Assembly: GCF_021559775.1 (NCBI RefSeq)
Contig: NZ_CP056047.1
Coordinates: 310,001-374,000, forward strand
Source of the DNA: Gillisella vitis
Lineage (GTDB): Bacteria; Pseudomonadota; Alphaproteobacteria; Rhizobiales; Rhizobiaceae
DNA length: 64,000 nt
Direction of reading: 5' to 3'
A model generated the notes under the pieces. It was not told the DNA's origin. It did no database searches and saw only the letters and a list, made by a program, of their open reading frames with translations. Of the stretch, positions 17,575 through 26,147 are shown in pieces; within the stretch, counting starts at the first letter, position 1, and the number at the start of each line of letters is the position of its first letter. The translations under genes and the position numbers were made by a program.

Positions 17575-18315
17575 TCAACCCAGGACCTGTTCAAGTCCGG
17601 TAATGTCGTTCAGGCAGAAATCGCTGCCAGCTTCCAGCGTCAGACGCGATCCGGTGCCAGTCAGCACGGCGATTGAAAGCCCGGCGCCTGCATTGCGGCC
17701 CATCAACAGGTCGTGATTATTGTCGCCGACCACGGCTACGTTTGCGGGGGCAAGGCCGGTCGCCTGGCAAAAGCCATGCACCATGCCCGGCTCCGGCTTG
17801 CAGCCGAACCCGCTATCGTAACCGGCAATGAAATCCACATGCGGCTCAAGCCCGAACCGCTGGACGATGGCGCGGATCGAGCGTTCGTTGTCTGAGGAGG
17901 CGATGCCGAGCTTCAGGCCGCGCTGTCGCAGCTTTGCAAACAGCGCACCAAGATCGGTCACCGGCACGGAAAGCTCGGCGGCATTGGCGAAAATCGCATC
18001 CAGCGCTTCGGTGAGATAATCGGCATCGAAGGGCGACCCCGCCTTGGCCAGTCCCTCGGCGATCTCACGGGCATTGCCCGCCGCCAGCAGGCTGTCGGGG
18101 ACGACATAACCGCTTTCGGGGTCCATGCCGCAGGCGCCGAGCAATTGATCGGCCAGCGTCTGGTCGCCATCGGCGGCCATCAGTGCCAGTTGCCGGTTCA
18201 CCGGCGCCCAACTGGCGTCGTAATCCAACAGCGTGCCATCCTTGTCGAACAGAATTCCGCCAATTTTAGGGGCTGATCGGGCAAGGTCATCAGTCACAGT
18301 GCCGCGTCCTATCAT
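17575..18315 (-). CDS. HAD-IA phosphatase between waaA and lpxK
   Basis: 246 residues, phosphoglycolate-phosphatase-like. Motif I is FDKDGTLLDYD: the nucleophile Asp and the +2 Asp are present, and the intervening Lys in DKDGT is typical of Gph-like enzymes. Motif II is IASSDN, motif III is the Lys in GCKPEPG, and motif IV is VGDNNHD. A cap domain fills about 35-110. The start ATG overlaps the waaA stop by four bases (ATGA), showing translational coupling to Kdo transferase. The substrate is unknown; the context suggests an envelope role or clearance of phosphoglycolate-type metabolites. Confidence 0.9.
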   Translation of the reverse strand: MIGRGTVTDDLARSAPKIGGILFDKDGTLLDYDASWAPVNRQLALMAADGDQTLADQLLGACGMDPESGYVVPDSLLAAGNAREIAEGLAKAGSPFDADYLTEALDAIFANAAELSVPVTDLGALFAKLRQRGLKLGIASSDNERSIRAIVQRFGLEPHVDFIAGYDSGFGCKPEPGMVHGFCQATGLAPANVAVVGDNNHDLLMGRNAGAGLSIAVLTGTGSRLTLEAGSDFCLNDITGLEQVLG

Positions 18316-19631
18316 TCGCCCGCTGCCGTCTTCGGTTCGAGGCGTGCCTTGACGGTCAAGGGATTGATATAGGGTTCCATCGCCTTGATGGTCGCCGTCA
18401 GCGCGCCGCGCATGTCCTGCACGGCTTCCATGCCGGAATCGGACATTTTGTGACGCGCCAGGTGGTTATTCATCAGGAAATGTACGGCTTTCGCCAGGGT
18501 TTCGGCGTCGCGCACAACGCGGGCGGCACCATGGCGCACCAGGCGCTGGTAGCTTTCGCGGAAATTTTCCACATGTGGGCCACTCAGCACCGCGCAGCCC
18601 AGCACGGCAGGCTCCATCGGGTTGCCGCCGCCGCCTTCCTTCATCATCGAGCGGCCGACGAAGGCAATATCGGTCAGTCGCAGATAAAGCCCCATTTCGC
18701 CGATCGTATCGCCCAGAAACACATCGGTCTGCGGCGTGATCGGATCGTTGCGGCTGCGCCGGGCAACCGTCAGCCCCTGCTCGATCATCATCGCCTCAAT
18801 CGCATCGGCCCGTTCGGGATGGCGCGGCACAACGATGCTGAGCTGGCCCATATGGGCTTTCAAAGCGCGGTGCACCATGGCGGCGATCTTTTCCTCGCCC
18901 TCGGCGGTGGAAATGGCCGCCCAGGTCTTGCGATGGCCAATCTGCCGCTCATAGCTGGTCAGGAGGCTGCTGTCGCAGGGGGGAGCATCGGTGTCCACCT
19001 TGATATTGCCGGAGACGCTGACCGGCCAGGCACCGAGATCGCGGAACCGTTCGGCATCGACATCCGATTGCGCCACGACCATGGCAAGCTTGGAAAACAG
19101 CGAGGCCGCCACAGCGGGGTGTCGCTTCCAGCGGGCAAAGGAGCGGTCGGAAATCCGGGCATTGACCAGGATCTGCGGGATCTGCCGGTCATGCAGGTCT
19201 TGAAGCATGATCGGCCAGATCTCGGATTCGACGCCGATCATCATGTCCGGCTGCCAATAATCGAGAAACCGTCGCACGGCGGGCAGGGCATCGATTGGCA
19301 CATATTGATGGATGACGCCGTCCTGAAGACGGTCGCTGGCAATCTTGGCCGAGGTTGTCGTACCCGTGGTCAGCAGAACATTAATCTCGCAGCGGCGCAG
19401 TTCCCGCATCAGGGCCGTCACCGCCATCATCTCGCCGACGCTGGCGGCATGAACCCAGACCAGCGGTCCGCGCGGACGGTTAGCGGCAGCATAGCCGACC
19501 CGTTCCAGCCGCCGGGTGCGATCTTCCTTGCCTTTGGCGGCGCGAATGGACAGGAAAAGCCCTGCACACGGAAAGGCGACGATCCCTGCCCAGCGATAGG
19601 CGGTCAGTGCGATGCGTGCCAATGCGCTCAT
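18312..19631 (-). CDS. waaA: Kdo (3-deoxy-D-manno-octulosonate) transferase
   Basis: Transfers Kdo from CMP-Kdo to lipid A precursor, starting the LPS core. 439 residues with an N-terminal membrane anchor (RWAGIVAFPCAGLFLSI). The first Rossmann half has VWVHAASVGE, whose Glu is the proposed catalytic base. The acceptor side has VESEIWP, and the C-terminal half holds the nucleotide-sugar site with VPRHPERAD and GGGNPMEPA. It heads the tightly linked waaA-HAD-lpxK unit. Upstream, with gaps, are DUF4170, cysQ and pmbA on the same strand. Confidence 0.96.
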   Translation of the reverse strand: MSALARIALTAYRWAGIVAFPCAGLFLSIRAAKGKEDRTRRLERVGYAAANRPRGPLVWVHAASVGEMMAVTALMRELRRCEINVLLTTGTTTSAKIASDRLQDGVIHQYVPIDALPAVRRFLDYWQPDMMIGVESEIWPIMLQDLHDRQIPQILVNARISDRSFARWKRHPAVAASLFSKLAMVVAQSDVDAERFRDLGAWPVSVSGNIKVDTDAPPCDSSLLTSYERQIGHRKTWAAISTAEGEEKIAAMVHRALKAHMGQLSIVVPRHPERADAIEAMMIEQGLTVARRSRNDPITPQTDVFLGDTIGEMGLYLRLTDIAFVGRSMMKEGGGGNPMEPAVLGCAVLSGPHVENFRESYQRLVRHGAARVVRDAETLAKAVHFLMNNHLARHKMSDSGMEAVQDMRGALTATIKAMEPYINPLTVKARLEPKTAAGE

Positions 19632-19797
19632 CCTTCTCCAACCTCAAATACGCCAAAGGGTCATGGCTGTGAGGCCGCGATCCGTCATCAGGCGTGTTTT
19701 TATCCGCAAACCGTCATGGTCCGTGGCGGCACCAAATGTCAGTCAAGTCTACGCTTCATCCGAAGCGCCATGGAAGATGACGCTTCGAGCCTTGGTA

Positions 19798-20034
19798 TTA
19801 TTGTTCGCCAGGGGTCAGCAGGCGATGCATATGCACAATGAAATACCGCATATGGGCATTGTCGACTGTCTGCTGCGCTTTGCTTTTCCATGCGGAAAGC
19901 GCTGTTGCATAGTCAGGAAAGATCCCGACGATATCCAATTCTTTCAGATCCCGGAATTGAACCTCAGCCAGATTGCTCAACTCACCACCGAACACCAGAT
20001 GCAGAAGCTGTTTCTTGTCGCTTGTCTCGGTCAT
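19798..20034 (-). CDS. DUF4170 small protein
   Basis: 78 residues, matches in layout the short rhizobial DUF4170 family (LVFGGELSNLAEVQFRDLKE). Acts presumably in the cytoplasm; no signal or membrane segment, function unknown. Located between cysQ and waaA, its usual place in Rhizobiales. Gaps of 114 and 166 bases on either side make co-transcription possible but unproven. Confidence 0.82.
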   Translation of the reverse strand: MTETSDKKQLLHLVFGGELSNLAEVQFRDLKELDIVGIFPDYATALSAWKSKAQQTVDNAHMRYFIVHMHRLLTPGEQ

Positions 20035-20148
20035 CTCATCTTTTCCATCATCATTGTCCCGCAGATGTCATCTGCTTGATTTTTACCGCAAGGTCAACCG
20101 CCGCCGCCCGACCTGCCATGCCGAGCGTTGGGTTGTTCATCCTGTATC

Positions 20149-20979
20149 TTATCGGCCCTTGTCGGATGCAGTCTCCGGTCCTGCCGAAAAGGCGGTCAGC
20201 AGTTCCGGCAGGACGGCGTTTGATCCGGCCAGAAGATGGCCGTGGCGCACCTGTGGCCGGTTGTAGAGCAGCGGCTTGCCGTGGATGTCGGTCAGCGCCC
20301 CGCCCGCCCGCTCAAGAATCAGATCGGCGGCGGCCAAGTCCCAGTCATGGGAGTTTTTCATCACCAGCGTAGCATCGATCCGGCCGTCCGCCACCAGTGC
20401 CAGACGGTAGGCGAGCGAAGGAATATGGGCGACCCGTTCCAGCCGTTCGCGCACGCCGTCCCGAAAGGCCTTGAGCAATTCGGCCGGTGTCGCGACCCGC
20501 AGGCTTTGATGGGGCAGGCGGTTGGCAACGGTGATTGCTTTGCCGTTTAGGGTTGCTTGCCCCTCGGCTGTCGCCAGAAAGGTTTCGCCAAGGGCAGGGG
20601 CGACCAGAGCAGCGGCCACCGGGCGGCCACGATGAACGACCGCGACGGACACGCACCAAGTCTTTTGACCGGCCAGGAAGGCGCGGGTGCCATCGATCGG
20701 ATCAATCACAAAGACGCTGTCGCGGCTCAGCCGGCTTTCATCGTCGTCATTTTCCTCCGAAAGCCAACCATAGGAGGGGCGTGCTTCGCGCAGGATTTTT
20801 TCCAGCAGGCTGTTGGCGGCATAGTCTGCGGCGCTGACCGGTGATTGGCCCTCGTTTTTCCACCAGACATCCGGATCAGCCCCGAAATAGGTCAGCGCCA
20901 CCTCGCCAGCCTGTCGTGCGGCCTCGGCAATGAGGTCGAGATCGGCTTGAAGATCCGGCATTTGGCTTGTGCTGCTCAC
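20149..20979 (-). CDS. cysQ: 3'(2'),5'-bisphosphate nucleotidase, inositol monophosphatase family
   Basis: Probably hydrolyses PAP, the by-product of sulfate assimilation and sulfotransfer, to AMP. 276 residues, normal length. Metal-binding motifs are visible: Glu in WLSEENDDD, DPIDGTRAF, and WDLAAADLILERAGG. Of the inositol monophosphatase-like families, the DPIDGTRAF form and the gene context favour CysQ, but SuhB-type activity cannot be excluded. 24 bases downstream of pmbA in the same direction, so probably one transcript. Confidence 0.88.
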   Translation of the reverse strand: MSSTSQMPDLQADLDLIAEAARQAGEVALTYFGADPDVWWKNEGQSPVSAADYAANSLLEKILREARPSYGWLSEENDDDESRLSRDSVFVIDPIDGTRAFLAGQKTWCVSVAVVHRGRPVAAALVAPALGETFLATAEGQATLNGKAITVANRLPHQSLRVATPAELLKAFRDGVRERLERVAHIPSLAYRLALVADGRIDATLVMKNSHDWDLAAADLILERAGGALTDIHGKPLLYNRPQVRHGHLLAGSNAVLPELLTAFSAGPETASDKGR

Positions 20980-21003
20980 CCTTTACGGTCCTTGTCGATG
21001 TAG

Positions 21004-22350
21004 TTATTTCCCTGCAATCGTCAGGCCTTCGATGGCAAGGGTCGGAGCCGCGACGCCGAATTTGCGGTCGATGTCATTGGCTGGCGTCATCGCCATGAAC
21101 ATCTGCTTCAGGTTGGAAGCAATCGTCACTTCCGACACCGGATAAGTCAGTTCGCCATTCTCGATCCAGAAACCGGAGGCCCCCCGGCTGTAATCGCCGG
21201 TGATCATGTCAACCCCATGGCCGATCATGTCGGTAATGTAAAATCCACTGGAAATCCCTGAAATCAGCGCCTCCGGCGTGATATCGCCAGGCTCCAGCGC
21301 CAGATTGGAGGAAGAGGGCGAGACGGACGTGCCGCCGCGCGCGCCGCGTCCATTGGTTTTCAAGCCCAGTTCGCGCGCCGCCGAGGTCGATAGGAACCAA
21401 TGGCGCAAAACACCATCCTCGATCATCGTCAGCGGCTTGCCCATCACTCCTTCGCCATCGAAGGGACGCGAGGACGAACCACGCACCCGGGTCGGATCGT
21501 CGGTGATGCTGAGACCGGATTTCAGCACCTGCTGGCCCATGCGGTCGCGCAGGAAGGAGGTTTTACGGGCCACGGCAGCGCCATTGATAGCACCGGCGAT
21601 GTGGCCGACAAAGCCACGTGCGACGCGCGGATCGAGCACAACCGTCAGGTTTTTGGCGGTGTCGGCCTTGCGCGGATTGATCCGTCGCACCGTGCGCTCG
21701 CCTGCGCGTCTGCCGATCTCTTCAGGACTGTCCAGTTCGGCGAAATAGAGGCGGCTGTCATAATCGTGGTCGCGCTCCATCGACGTGCCTTCGCCAGCGA
21801 TGACCCCGGTCGAGCGGGAAAACCGCGAGGCCTGGTAGTGGCCGGAAAAGCCGTGCGAGGTAACGAGGACCAAGCCGCCCATGCCTGCTGATGCGCTGGC
21901 CCCCAGTGAATTGCTGACGCCATTGACGGCAAGAGCCGCCTCTTCCATGGCAAGGGCCGCGTCGCGCAGCGCATCGCTCGACACTTCGGTTGGGTCATAA
22001 AGTTGCAGATCCGGATAGGTCCGGGCCAGATCCTCTTCATCGGCAAGGCCGGTAAAAGGGTCTTCCGGCGAAACCCTCGCCATGGCAACGGCGCGTTCGG
22101 CCAGCGCCGTCAGGTCGAAGCCCGGATTGGCCGAGACGGAGGCGACGCGGTTGCCGATAAACACCCGCAGCGAAAAATCGTCGCTTTCCGAGGATTCGGT
22201 CTGCTCGACCTTGCCGAGGCGCACGCTGACCGAATGGGCGCGGGAGCGCACCACGACGGCATCGGCCCGCTCTGCTCCGGCTTTGCGGGCCAGATCGACC
22301 AGTTGATGGGCGCGCGACAAAAGATGTTCGGGGGAATTTTCAGATGACAT
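21004..22350 (-). CDS. pmbA: TldE/PmbA family metalloprotease subunit
   Basis: One half of the TldD/TldE protease that degrades unfolded peptides and matures some modified peptides. 448 residues, normal length. It shows the family segments ESDDFSLRVFIGNRVASVS near the N-terminus and SRGASGFWIENGELTYPVSE near the C-terminus. TldE lacks the HExxxH zinc site of TldD, consistent with none being seen here. Adjacent to cysQ with a 24-base gap. No tldD lies in the window. Confidence 0.93.
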   Translation of the reverse strand: MSSENSPEHLLSRAHQLVDLARKAGAERADAVVVRSRAHSVSVRLGKVEQTESSESDDFSLRVFIGNRVASVSANPGFDLTALAERAVAMARVSPEDPFTGLADEEDLARTYPDLQLYDPTEVSSDALRDAALAMEEAALAVNGVSNSLGASASAGMGGLVLVTSHGFSGHYQASRFSRSTGVIAGEGTSMERDHDYDSRLYFAELDSPEEIGRRAGERTVRRINPRKADTAKNLTVVLDPRVARGFVGHIAGAINGAAVARKTSFLRDRMGQQVLKSGLSITDDPTRVRGSSSRPFDGEGVMGKPLTMIEDGVLRHWFLSTSAARELGLKTNGRGARGGTSVSPSSSNLALEPGDITPEALISGISSGFYITDMIGHGVDMITGDYSRGASGFWIENGELTYPVSEVTIASNLKQMFMAMTPANDIDRKFGVAAPTLAIEGLTIAGK

Positions 22351-22379
22351 GGCTTGGCCTTTCTCGTCACCTTCCTTTA

Positions 22380-22488
22380 CTGCATAATTCCGTAAACCGG
22401 AATCGGTTTGAGGAGAAAATTATGCAGCAGGGATAAAGTGCTATGGCGACCTGATTGCACTCGATAGGGTGCGATGAGGTCGCTATAG
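22380..22488. repeat. Dispersed two-palindrome repeat, family 1, copy C
   Basis: First palindrome TGCATAATT (22381-22389) / AATTATGCA (22418-22426) with inner AACCGGAATCGGTT. Second palindrome runs from CTATGGCGACCT (22441) to AGGTCGCTATAG (22488). Lies in the divergent promoter region between pmbA and the antiporter gene. Confidence 0.8.
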
Positions 22489-22561
22489 TTTGCATTCCCT
22501 TCCGCATCAAGGGCAGACCAGTCGAACCCTGCGATAGAAGGCTTGCACCGGAAAGGCTAAG

Positions 22562-24382
22562 ATGAGCACCGCACCGACCCTGTTGTTTACCGAGGCTCTC
22601 GTACTTTTGGGCGGTGCCGTGGTCGCCGCACCGATTTTCCGCAAGCTCGGCCTCGGCACGGTGCTCGGCTATCTGGCAGCAGGTGCCGTTATCGGTCCTG
22701 TCGCCCATGTCATCACCGGGGCGGAGGAAATCCTCTCGGTGGCCGAGCTTGGCATCGTTTTTCTGCTGTTCGTCATTGGGTTGGAGCTGAAACCCTCGAC
22801 CTTGTGGAAAATGCGCGCCGATATTTTCGGCCTGGGCACAGCTCAGGTAGTGTTGGGCGGTGCATTGTTGACAGGGGTGGCGCTGGCCTTTGACCTTCTT
22901 GACTGGCGTGGTGCGGTGATTGCCGGTTTTGGCCTGTCGCTCTCTTCCACGGCGTTTGCCTTGCAGATTCTCAATGATCGCAGCGATTTGAACAGCCAAT
23001 ATGGCCAGCGCACCTTTTCCGTCCTGCTGTTTCAGGATCTGGCGATCGTGCCGTTGCTGGCGCTGATTTCCATTCTCGGCGCTCAGGCGGCACCTGCGCC
23101 CGGCTCACTGTGGATCGATATCGGTGTGGCCGTCACGGCGACGCTGGCGATGATCCTGGCAGGGCGCTACCTGCTCAATCCGCTGTTCCAGGTCATGGCC
23201 CGTACCGGCGCCCGCGAGGTGATGATTGCCGCCGCCCTGTTCATCGTGCTCGGATCGGCCATGCTGATGCAGGCGGTCGGCCTGTCCATGGCCATGGGGG
23301 CCTTTCTGGCCGGTGTCATGCTGGCCGAATCCTCCTATCGTCATGAGCTGGAAGCCGATATCGAGCCGTTTCGCGGCATTCTCCAGGCGCTGTTCTTCAT
23401 GGCGGTGGGCTTGTCCGTGCAATTTGACGTGATTTTTGCCAATCTATGGCTGCTGGCTGTCGCCGTTCCGGTGGTGATGCTGATCAAGGCGTTGAGCATC
23501 TATGGCCTGTGCCGATTGGCAGGCTCCCGCCATGATGACGCCATTCGTATTGCCGCCATCTTGCCGCAGGGCGGTGAATTCGGGTTTGTGCTGTTTACCA
23601 CCGCCGTTTCTGCGGGCGTGTTTTCCAGTGCGACGTCCTCGCTGCTGATTTCCATCGTCACACTTACCATGGCGCTGACGCCGGTGGTCGCGGCGCTCTC
23701 CTCACGGCTGTTGTCGCGCGACCAGCACGAGGAACTGGACGAGGATTTCGATGGTGCCGGTTCGGATGTGTTGATGATCGGCTTTTCGCGTTTTGGCCAG
23801 ATCGCCGCCCAGGTCTTGCTGGCCAGTGGCCGGGACGTGACGATCATCGACGATTCCGCCGACCGTATTCGCCAGGCCGCCTCCTTCGGGTTTCGCATTT
23901 ATTTCGGGGATGGCACGCGGCTGGACATGTTGAGGGCCGCTGGCATCGAAAAGGCCAAGGTGGTGGCGGTCTGCACCCAGAAGCGTGAAGTCACCGACCG
24001 GATCGTCGATCTGGTCGCCTCCGAATTTCCCCAGGCGCGGCTGTTCGTACGCTCCTATGATCGTGTTCACAGCCTGTCGCTTCGGGCCCGCAATGTCGAA
24101 TATGAACTGCGCGAAACGGTGGAATCCGGCTTGAAATTTGGTCGCAAGACCATTGAGGCGCTGGGTGTCGATGAGGACATGGCAGAAGCCATCGAGGCAG
24201 ATATCCGCCGCCGGGACGATGAGCGCCTGCGCATTCAGGCGGTGGAAGGCATCAAGGGCGGCGCCCATATGCTGTATAACAGGCCGGTCCAGCCGGAACC
24301 GCTGATCAAACCCAAGCGGGGACATGAGACGGAGAAAGATCAGGACAAAGAGAGGGAAAAAGACCGGGATACGGCTGCTTAG
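22562..24382 (+). CDS. CPA2-family K+/H+ antiporter with TrkA-N domain (KefB type)
   Basis: Inner-membrane monovalent cation:proton antiporter of the Kef type, used in K+ efflux and electrophile or pH stress. 606 residues. The first 390 form about 12 hydrophobic segments with the Kef-like GIVFLLFVIGLELKPS and FQDLAIVPLLAL stretches. Residues about 400-520 are an RCK/TrkA-N Rossmann domain (VLMIGFSRFGQIAAQVLLAS) for nucleotide or glutathione-type ligands. The tail is highly charged (EKDQDKEREKDRDTAA). No kefF/kefG partner is adjacent. Followed by a strong terminator-like repeat. Confidence 0.93.
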   Translation: MSTAPTLLFTEALVLLGGAVVAAPIFRKLGLGTVLGYLAAGAVIGPVAHVITGAEEILSVAELGIVFLLFVIGLELKPSTLWKMRADIFGLGTAQVVLGGALLTGVALAFDLLDWRGAVIAGFGLSLSSTAFALQILNDRSDLNSQYGQRTFSVLLFQDLAIVPLLALISILGAQAAPAPGSLWIDIGVAVTATLAMILAGRYLLNPLFQVMARTGAREVMIAAALFIVLGSAMLMQAVGLSMAMGAFLAGVMLAESSYRHELEADIEPFRGILQALFFMAVGLSVQFDVIFANLWLLAVAVPVVMLIKALSIYGLCRLAGSRHDDAIRIAAILPQGGEFGFVLFTTAVSAGVFSSATSSLLISIVTLTMALTPVVAALSSRLLSRDQHEELDEDFDGAGSDVLMIGFSRFGQIAAQVLLASGRDVTIIDDSADRIRQAASFGFRIYFGDGTRLDMLRAAGIEKAKVVAVCTQKREVTDRIVDLVASEFPQARLFVRSYDRVHSLSLRARNVEYELRETVESGLKFGRKTIEALGVDEDMAEAIEADIRRRDDERLRIQAVEGIKGGAHMLYNRPVQPEPLIKPKRGHETEKDQDKEREKDRDTAA

Positions 24383-24537
24383 AGTTTGCCTTCGGAAAAG
24401 TGGAACCCGGTTTTCCCGAAAAGGCGGACTCTAAAGCGCGGCGCGTTTTATTGGATTCGGCAGAGCCGCGCTTTATCTTTTTTTGCGCATGTACGTTATC
24501 GTTCAACTGATCCCAGTTGAACGCGACATGCTCTAGC
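24380..24537. repeat. Composite palindromic repeat (family 2) between convergent genes
   Basis: Three hairpins in a row: AGAGT...ACTCT (24380-24432); AAAGCGCGGC (24433-24442) with GCCGCGCTTT (24465-24474); and an outer GCATGT/ACATGC pair enclosing GTTCAACT/AGTTGAAC (24486-24532). The same GCATGT...ACATGC theme occurs at 48124 and 56698. A repeat type frequent in rhizobia; it overlaps the antiporter stop. Confidence 0.75.
24433..24485 (+). terminator. Probable intrinsic terminator of the antiporter gene
   Basis: Perfect 10-bp stem AAAGCGCGGC/GCCGCGCTTT followed by ATC and a run of seven T. Lies within the composite repeat just downstream of the antiporter stop. Confidence 0.65.
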
Positions 24538-25540
24538 GCTGGGCGAGAAGCGCAAATTGCGCCTCCAGCGCCCGCTTGACCTCGTCTTTGACAGGGGCTG
24601 ACACCTCGAAGATCTGTTTGGCCTTCATGAAATCCATCACGCCAAACCCATTGACTGGCGGGCGCAGGAAAATTGCCGGTGGGCCAAGCTTGAGTTTCAG
24701 GGCCAGATGCGATTGCATCATCAGCTGAGAGGCGCCGAACAGGCTGTCGATGCGGTTCGGGATATCGTCCACTCCGACCGGGCCGCCGACGATGTCGATG
24801 CCGATGACGATATCGGCAAGTCCCATCAGATGTTCATAAGGCACGGGATTGAAAATGCCGCCATCGATCATCAGCCGCCCGTTCAGCATGACAGGCATGA
24901 ACAGGGCGGGAATAGCGGCGGAAGCCGCCAGCGCCTGATAGAGATCGCCGTCTTCGCTGACCTGTTCGCAATGGCCGTAATAATCGGTGGAGATCACTTT
25001 CAGAGGAATGCCAAGGCCCGAAAAATCATCGGGAATCCGGGATGGCAAGAAGGCGCGCAGAATACGTTCCAGATTGAACTGTCCCAACCGGAATCCGCCG
25101 ATGGCGTGGCGCATGGTCGGCGGGCGCAGGCCCCAGATCCGCTTGAACACTTCATTGCGCTTGCCGACGGTTTCCAGCGCATGGTCGCGCATTTCGGCTG
25201 CCGACATGCCTGCCGCCTTGCCAGCCCCGATAATCGCGCCAATGGAGGAACCGGCAATCGCCACAGGTTCGATTCCCATTTCCTCAAGGGCTTCCAGCAC
25301 ATGAATATGCGCAAGGCCCCGCGCGCCGCCAGCCCCCAGCGCCACGGCAACCGTCGGCGTGCTGGGTCCTACCTCAACGAGGGATTTATGGGATTGGACA
25401 TCCTGCGGCATGATTTCAAACGGACCTTTTGGAGCATTTCCAACACAAGCATCGATTGGCTTTCTGTCAGATATGCAAGAAAAATGCGAGAAAGCAGCCC
25501 GAAGCGTCTTGTGACATCGGAGACTGCTTTTCTCTGACAA
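24533..25540 (-). CDS. Patatin-like phospholipase (RssA/YchK type)
   Basis: Serine lipid acyl hydrolase, 335 residues in the longest frame. The nucleophile elbow GSSIGAIIG (GxSxG), the oxyanion GAGGARG loop and the catalytic-dyad Asp in MIDGGIFNPVP are all present. An internal ATG at 25411 (MPQDVQSHKS) may be the true start, as the first 43 residues precede the fold; ribosome sites are weak for both. Soluble, no signal peptide. Convergent with the antiporter; 40 bases downstream of rsmD on the same strand. Confidence 0.88.
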   Translation of the reverse strand: MSEKSSLRCHKTLRAAFSHFSCISDRKPIDACVGNAPKGPFEIMPQDVQSHKSLVEVGPSTPTVAVALGAGGARGLAHIHVLEALEEMGIEPVAIAGSSIGAIIGAGKAAGMSAAEMRDHALETVGKRNEVFKRIWGLRPPTMRHAIGGFRLGQFNLERILRAFLPSRIPDDFSGLGIPLKVISTDYYGHCEQVSEDGDLYQALAASAAIPALFMPVMLNGRLMIDGGIFNPVPYEHLMGLADIVIGIDIVGGPVGVDDIPNRIDSLFGASQLMMQSHLALKLKLGPPAIFLRPPVNGFGVMDFMKAKQIFEVSAPVKDEVKRALEAQFALLAQR

Positions 25541-25580
25541 ACTCTATATCGCAGCGGATTTAAGAAATCGCGCTGCCGTT

Positions 25581-26141
25581 TCAACCCGGTCTATAGGTAA
25601 AGAATGAAATTCTTGTATCGCCGAAGATCCGCTCTTCCAGCAGAGCGAAGGCTTCGGGCGCCTGGACCAGGACATCGGCGCGCTCTTCCAGGAGAGCCAA
25701 AGCTCCAGGCACCAGCCAGCCGCCTTGGTGGGCAGCGGCAAAGGCCTTTTCGCCCAGGCCCTTGCCATAGGGCGGGTCGGCAAACAGCAGATGGAACGGT
25801 TCCATCGTGCTGACCGAACCGAGGTCGGTGGCATCGCGGCGCAAAATCTTGGCGCGGCCATGCAGGCCAAGATTGTCGATATTTTCCCACAGCAGGCCAC
25901 GACCCTCGACGCTGTTTTCGACAAACAGCGCCGAACGGCAACCCCGCGACAGGGCTTCCAGCCCGATGGCGCCGGTTCCGGCAAACAGGTCGAGAACCCG
26001 CGTGCCATCAAGACATTCGGGATGGGCATGCATCAGGATGTTGAACAGGCTTTCGCGTGTCCGGTCGATGGTCGGCCGGATGGCGTCGGTCTTGGGCGTG
26101 GCAAGGCTACGCCCCCGAAATTCTCCACCAACGATCCGCAT
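25581..26141 (-). CDS. rsmD: 16S rRNA (guanine-966-N2)-methyltransferase
   Basis: Methylates G966 of 16S rRNA in the assembled 30S subunit. 186 residues, normal length: MRIVGGEFRGRSL start, RPTIDRTRESLFNIL, SAM-binding VLDLFAGTGAIGLEALSRG, and the catalytic DPPY in LLFADPPYGKGL. Six bases downstream of the pseudouridine synthase gene, so co-transcribed with it as an rRNA-modification pair, a common arrangement in Rhizobiales. Confidence 0.96.
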   Translation of the reverse strand: MRIVGGEFRGRSLATPKTDAIRPTIDRTRESLFNILMHAHPECLDGTRVLDLFAGTGAIGLEALSRGCRSALFVENSVEGRGLLWENIDNLGLHGRAKILRRDATDLGSVSTMEPFHLLFADPPYGKGLGEKAFAAAHQGGWLVPGALALLEERADVLVQAPEAFALLEERIFGDTRISFFTYRPG

Positions 26142-26147
26142 GTCGGC

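Noticed and set aside
18450..19841. 463-residue plus-strand open frame
   Set aside because: Antisense to waaA and DUF4170, both with clear family motifs.
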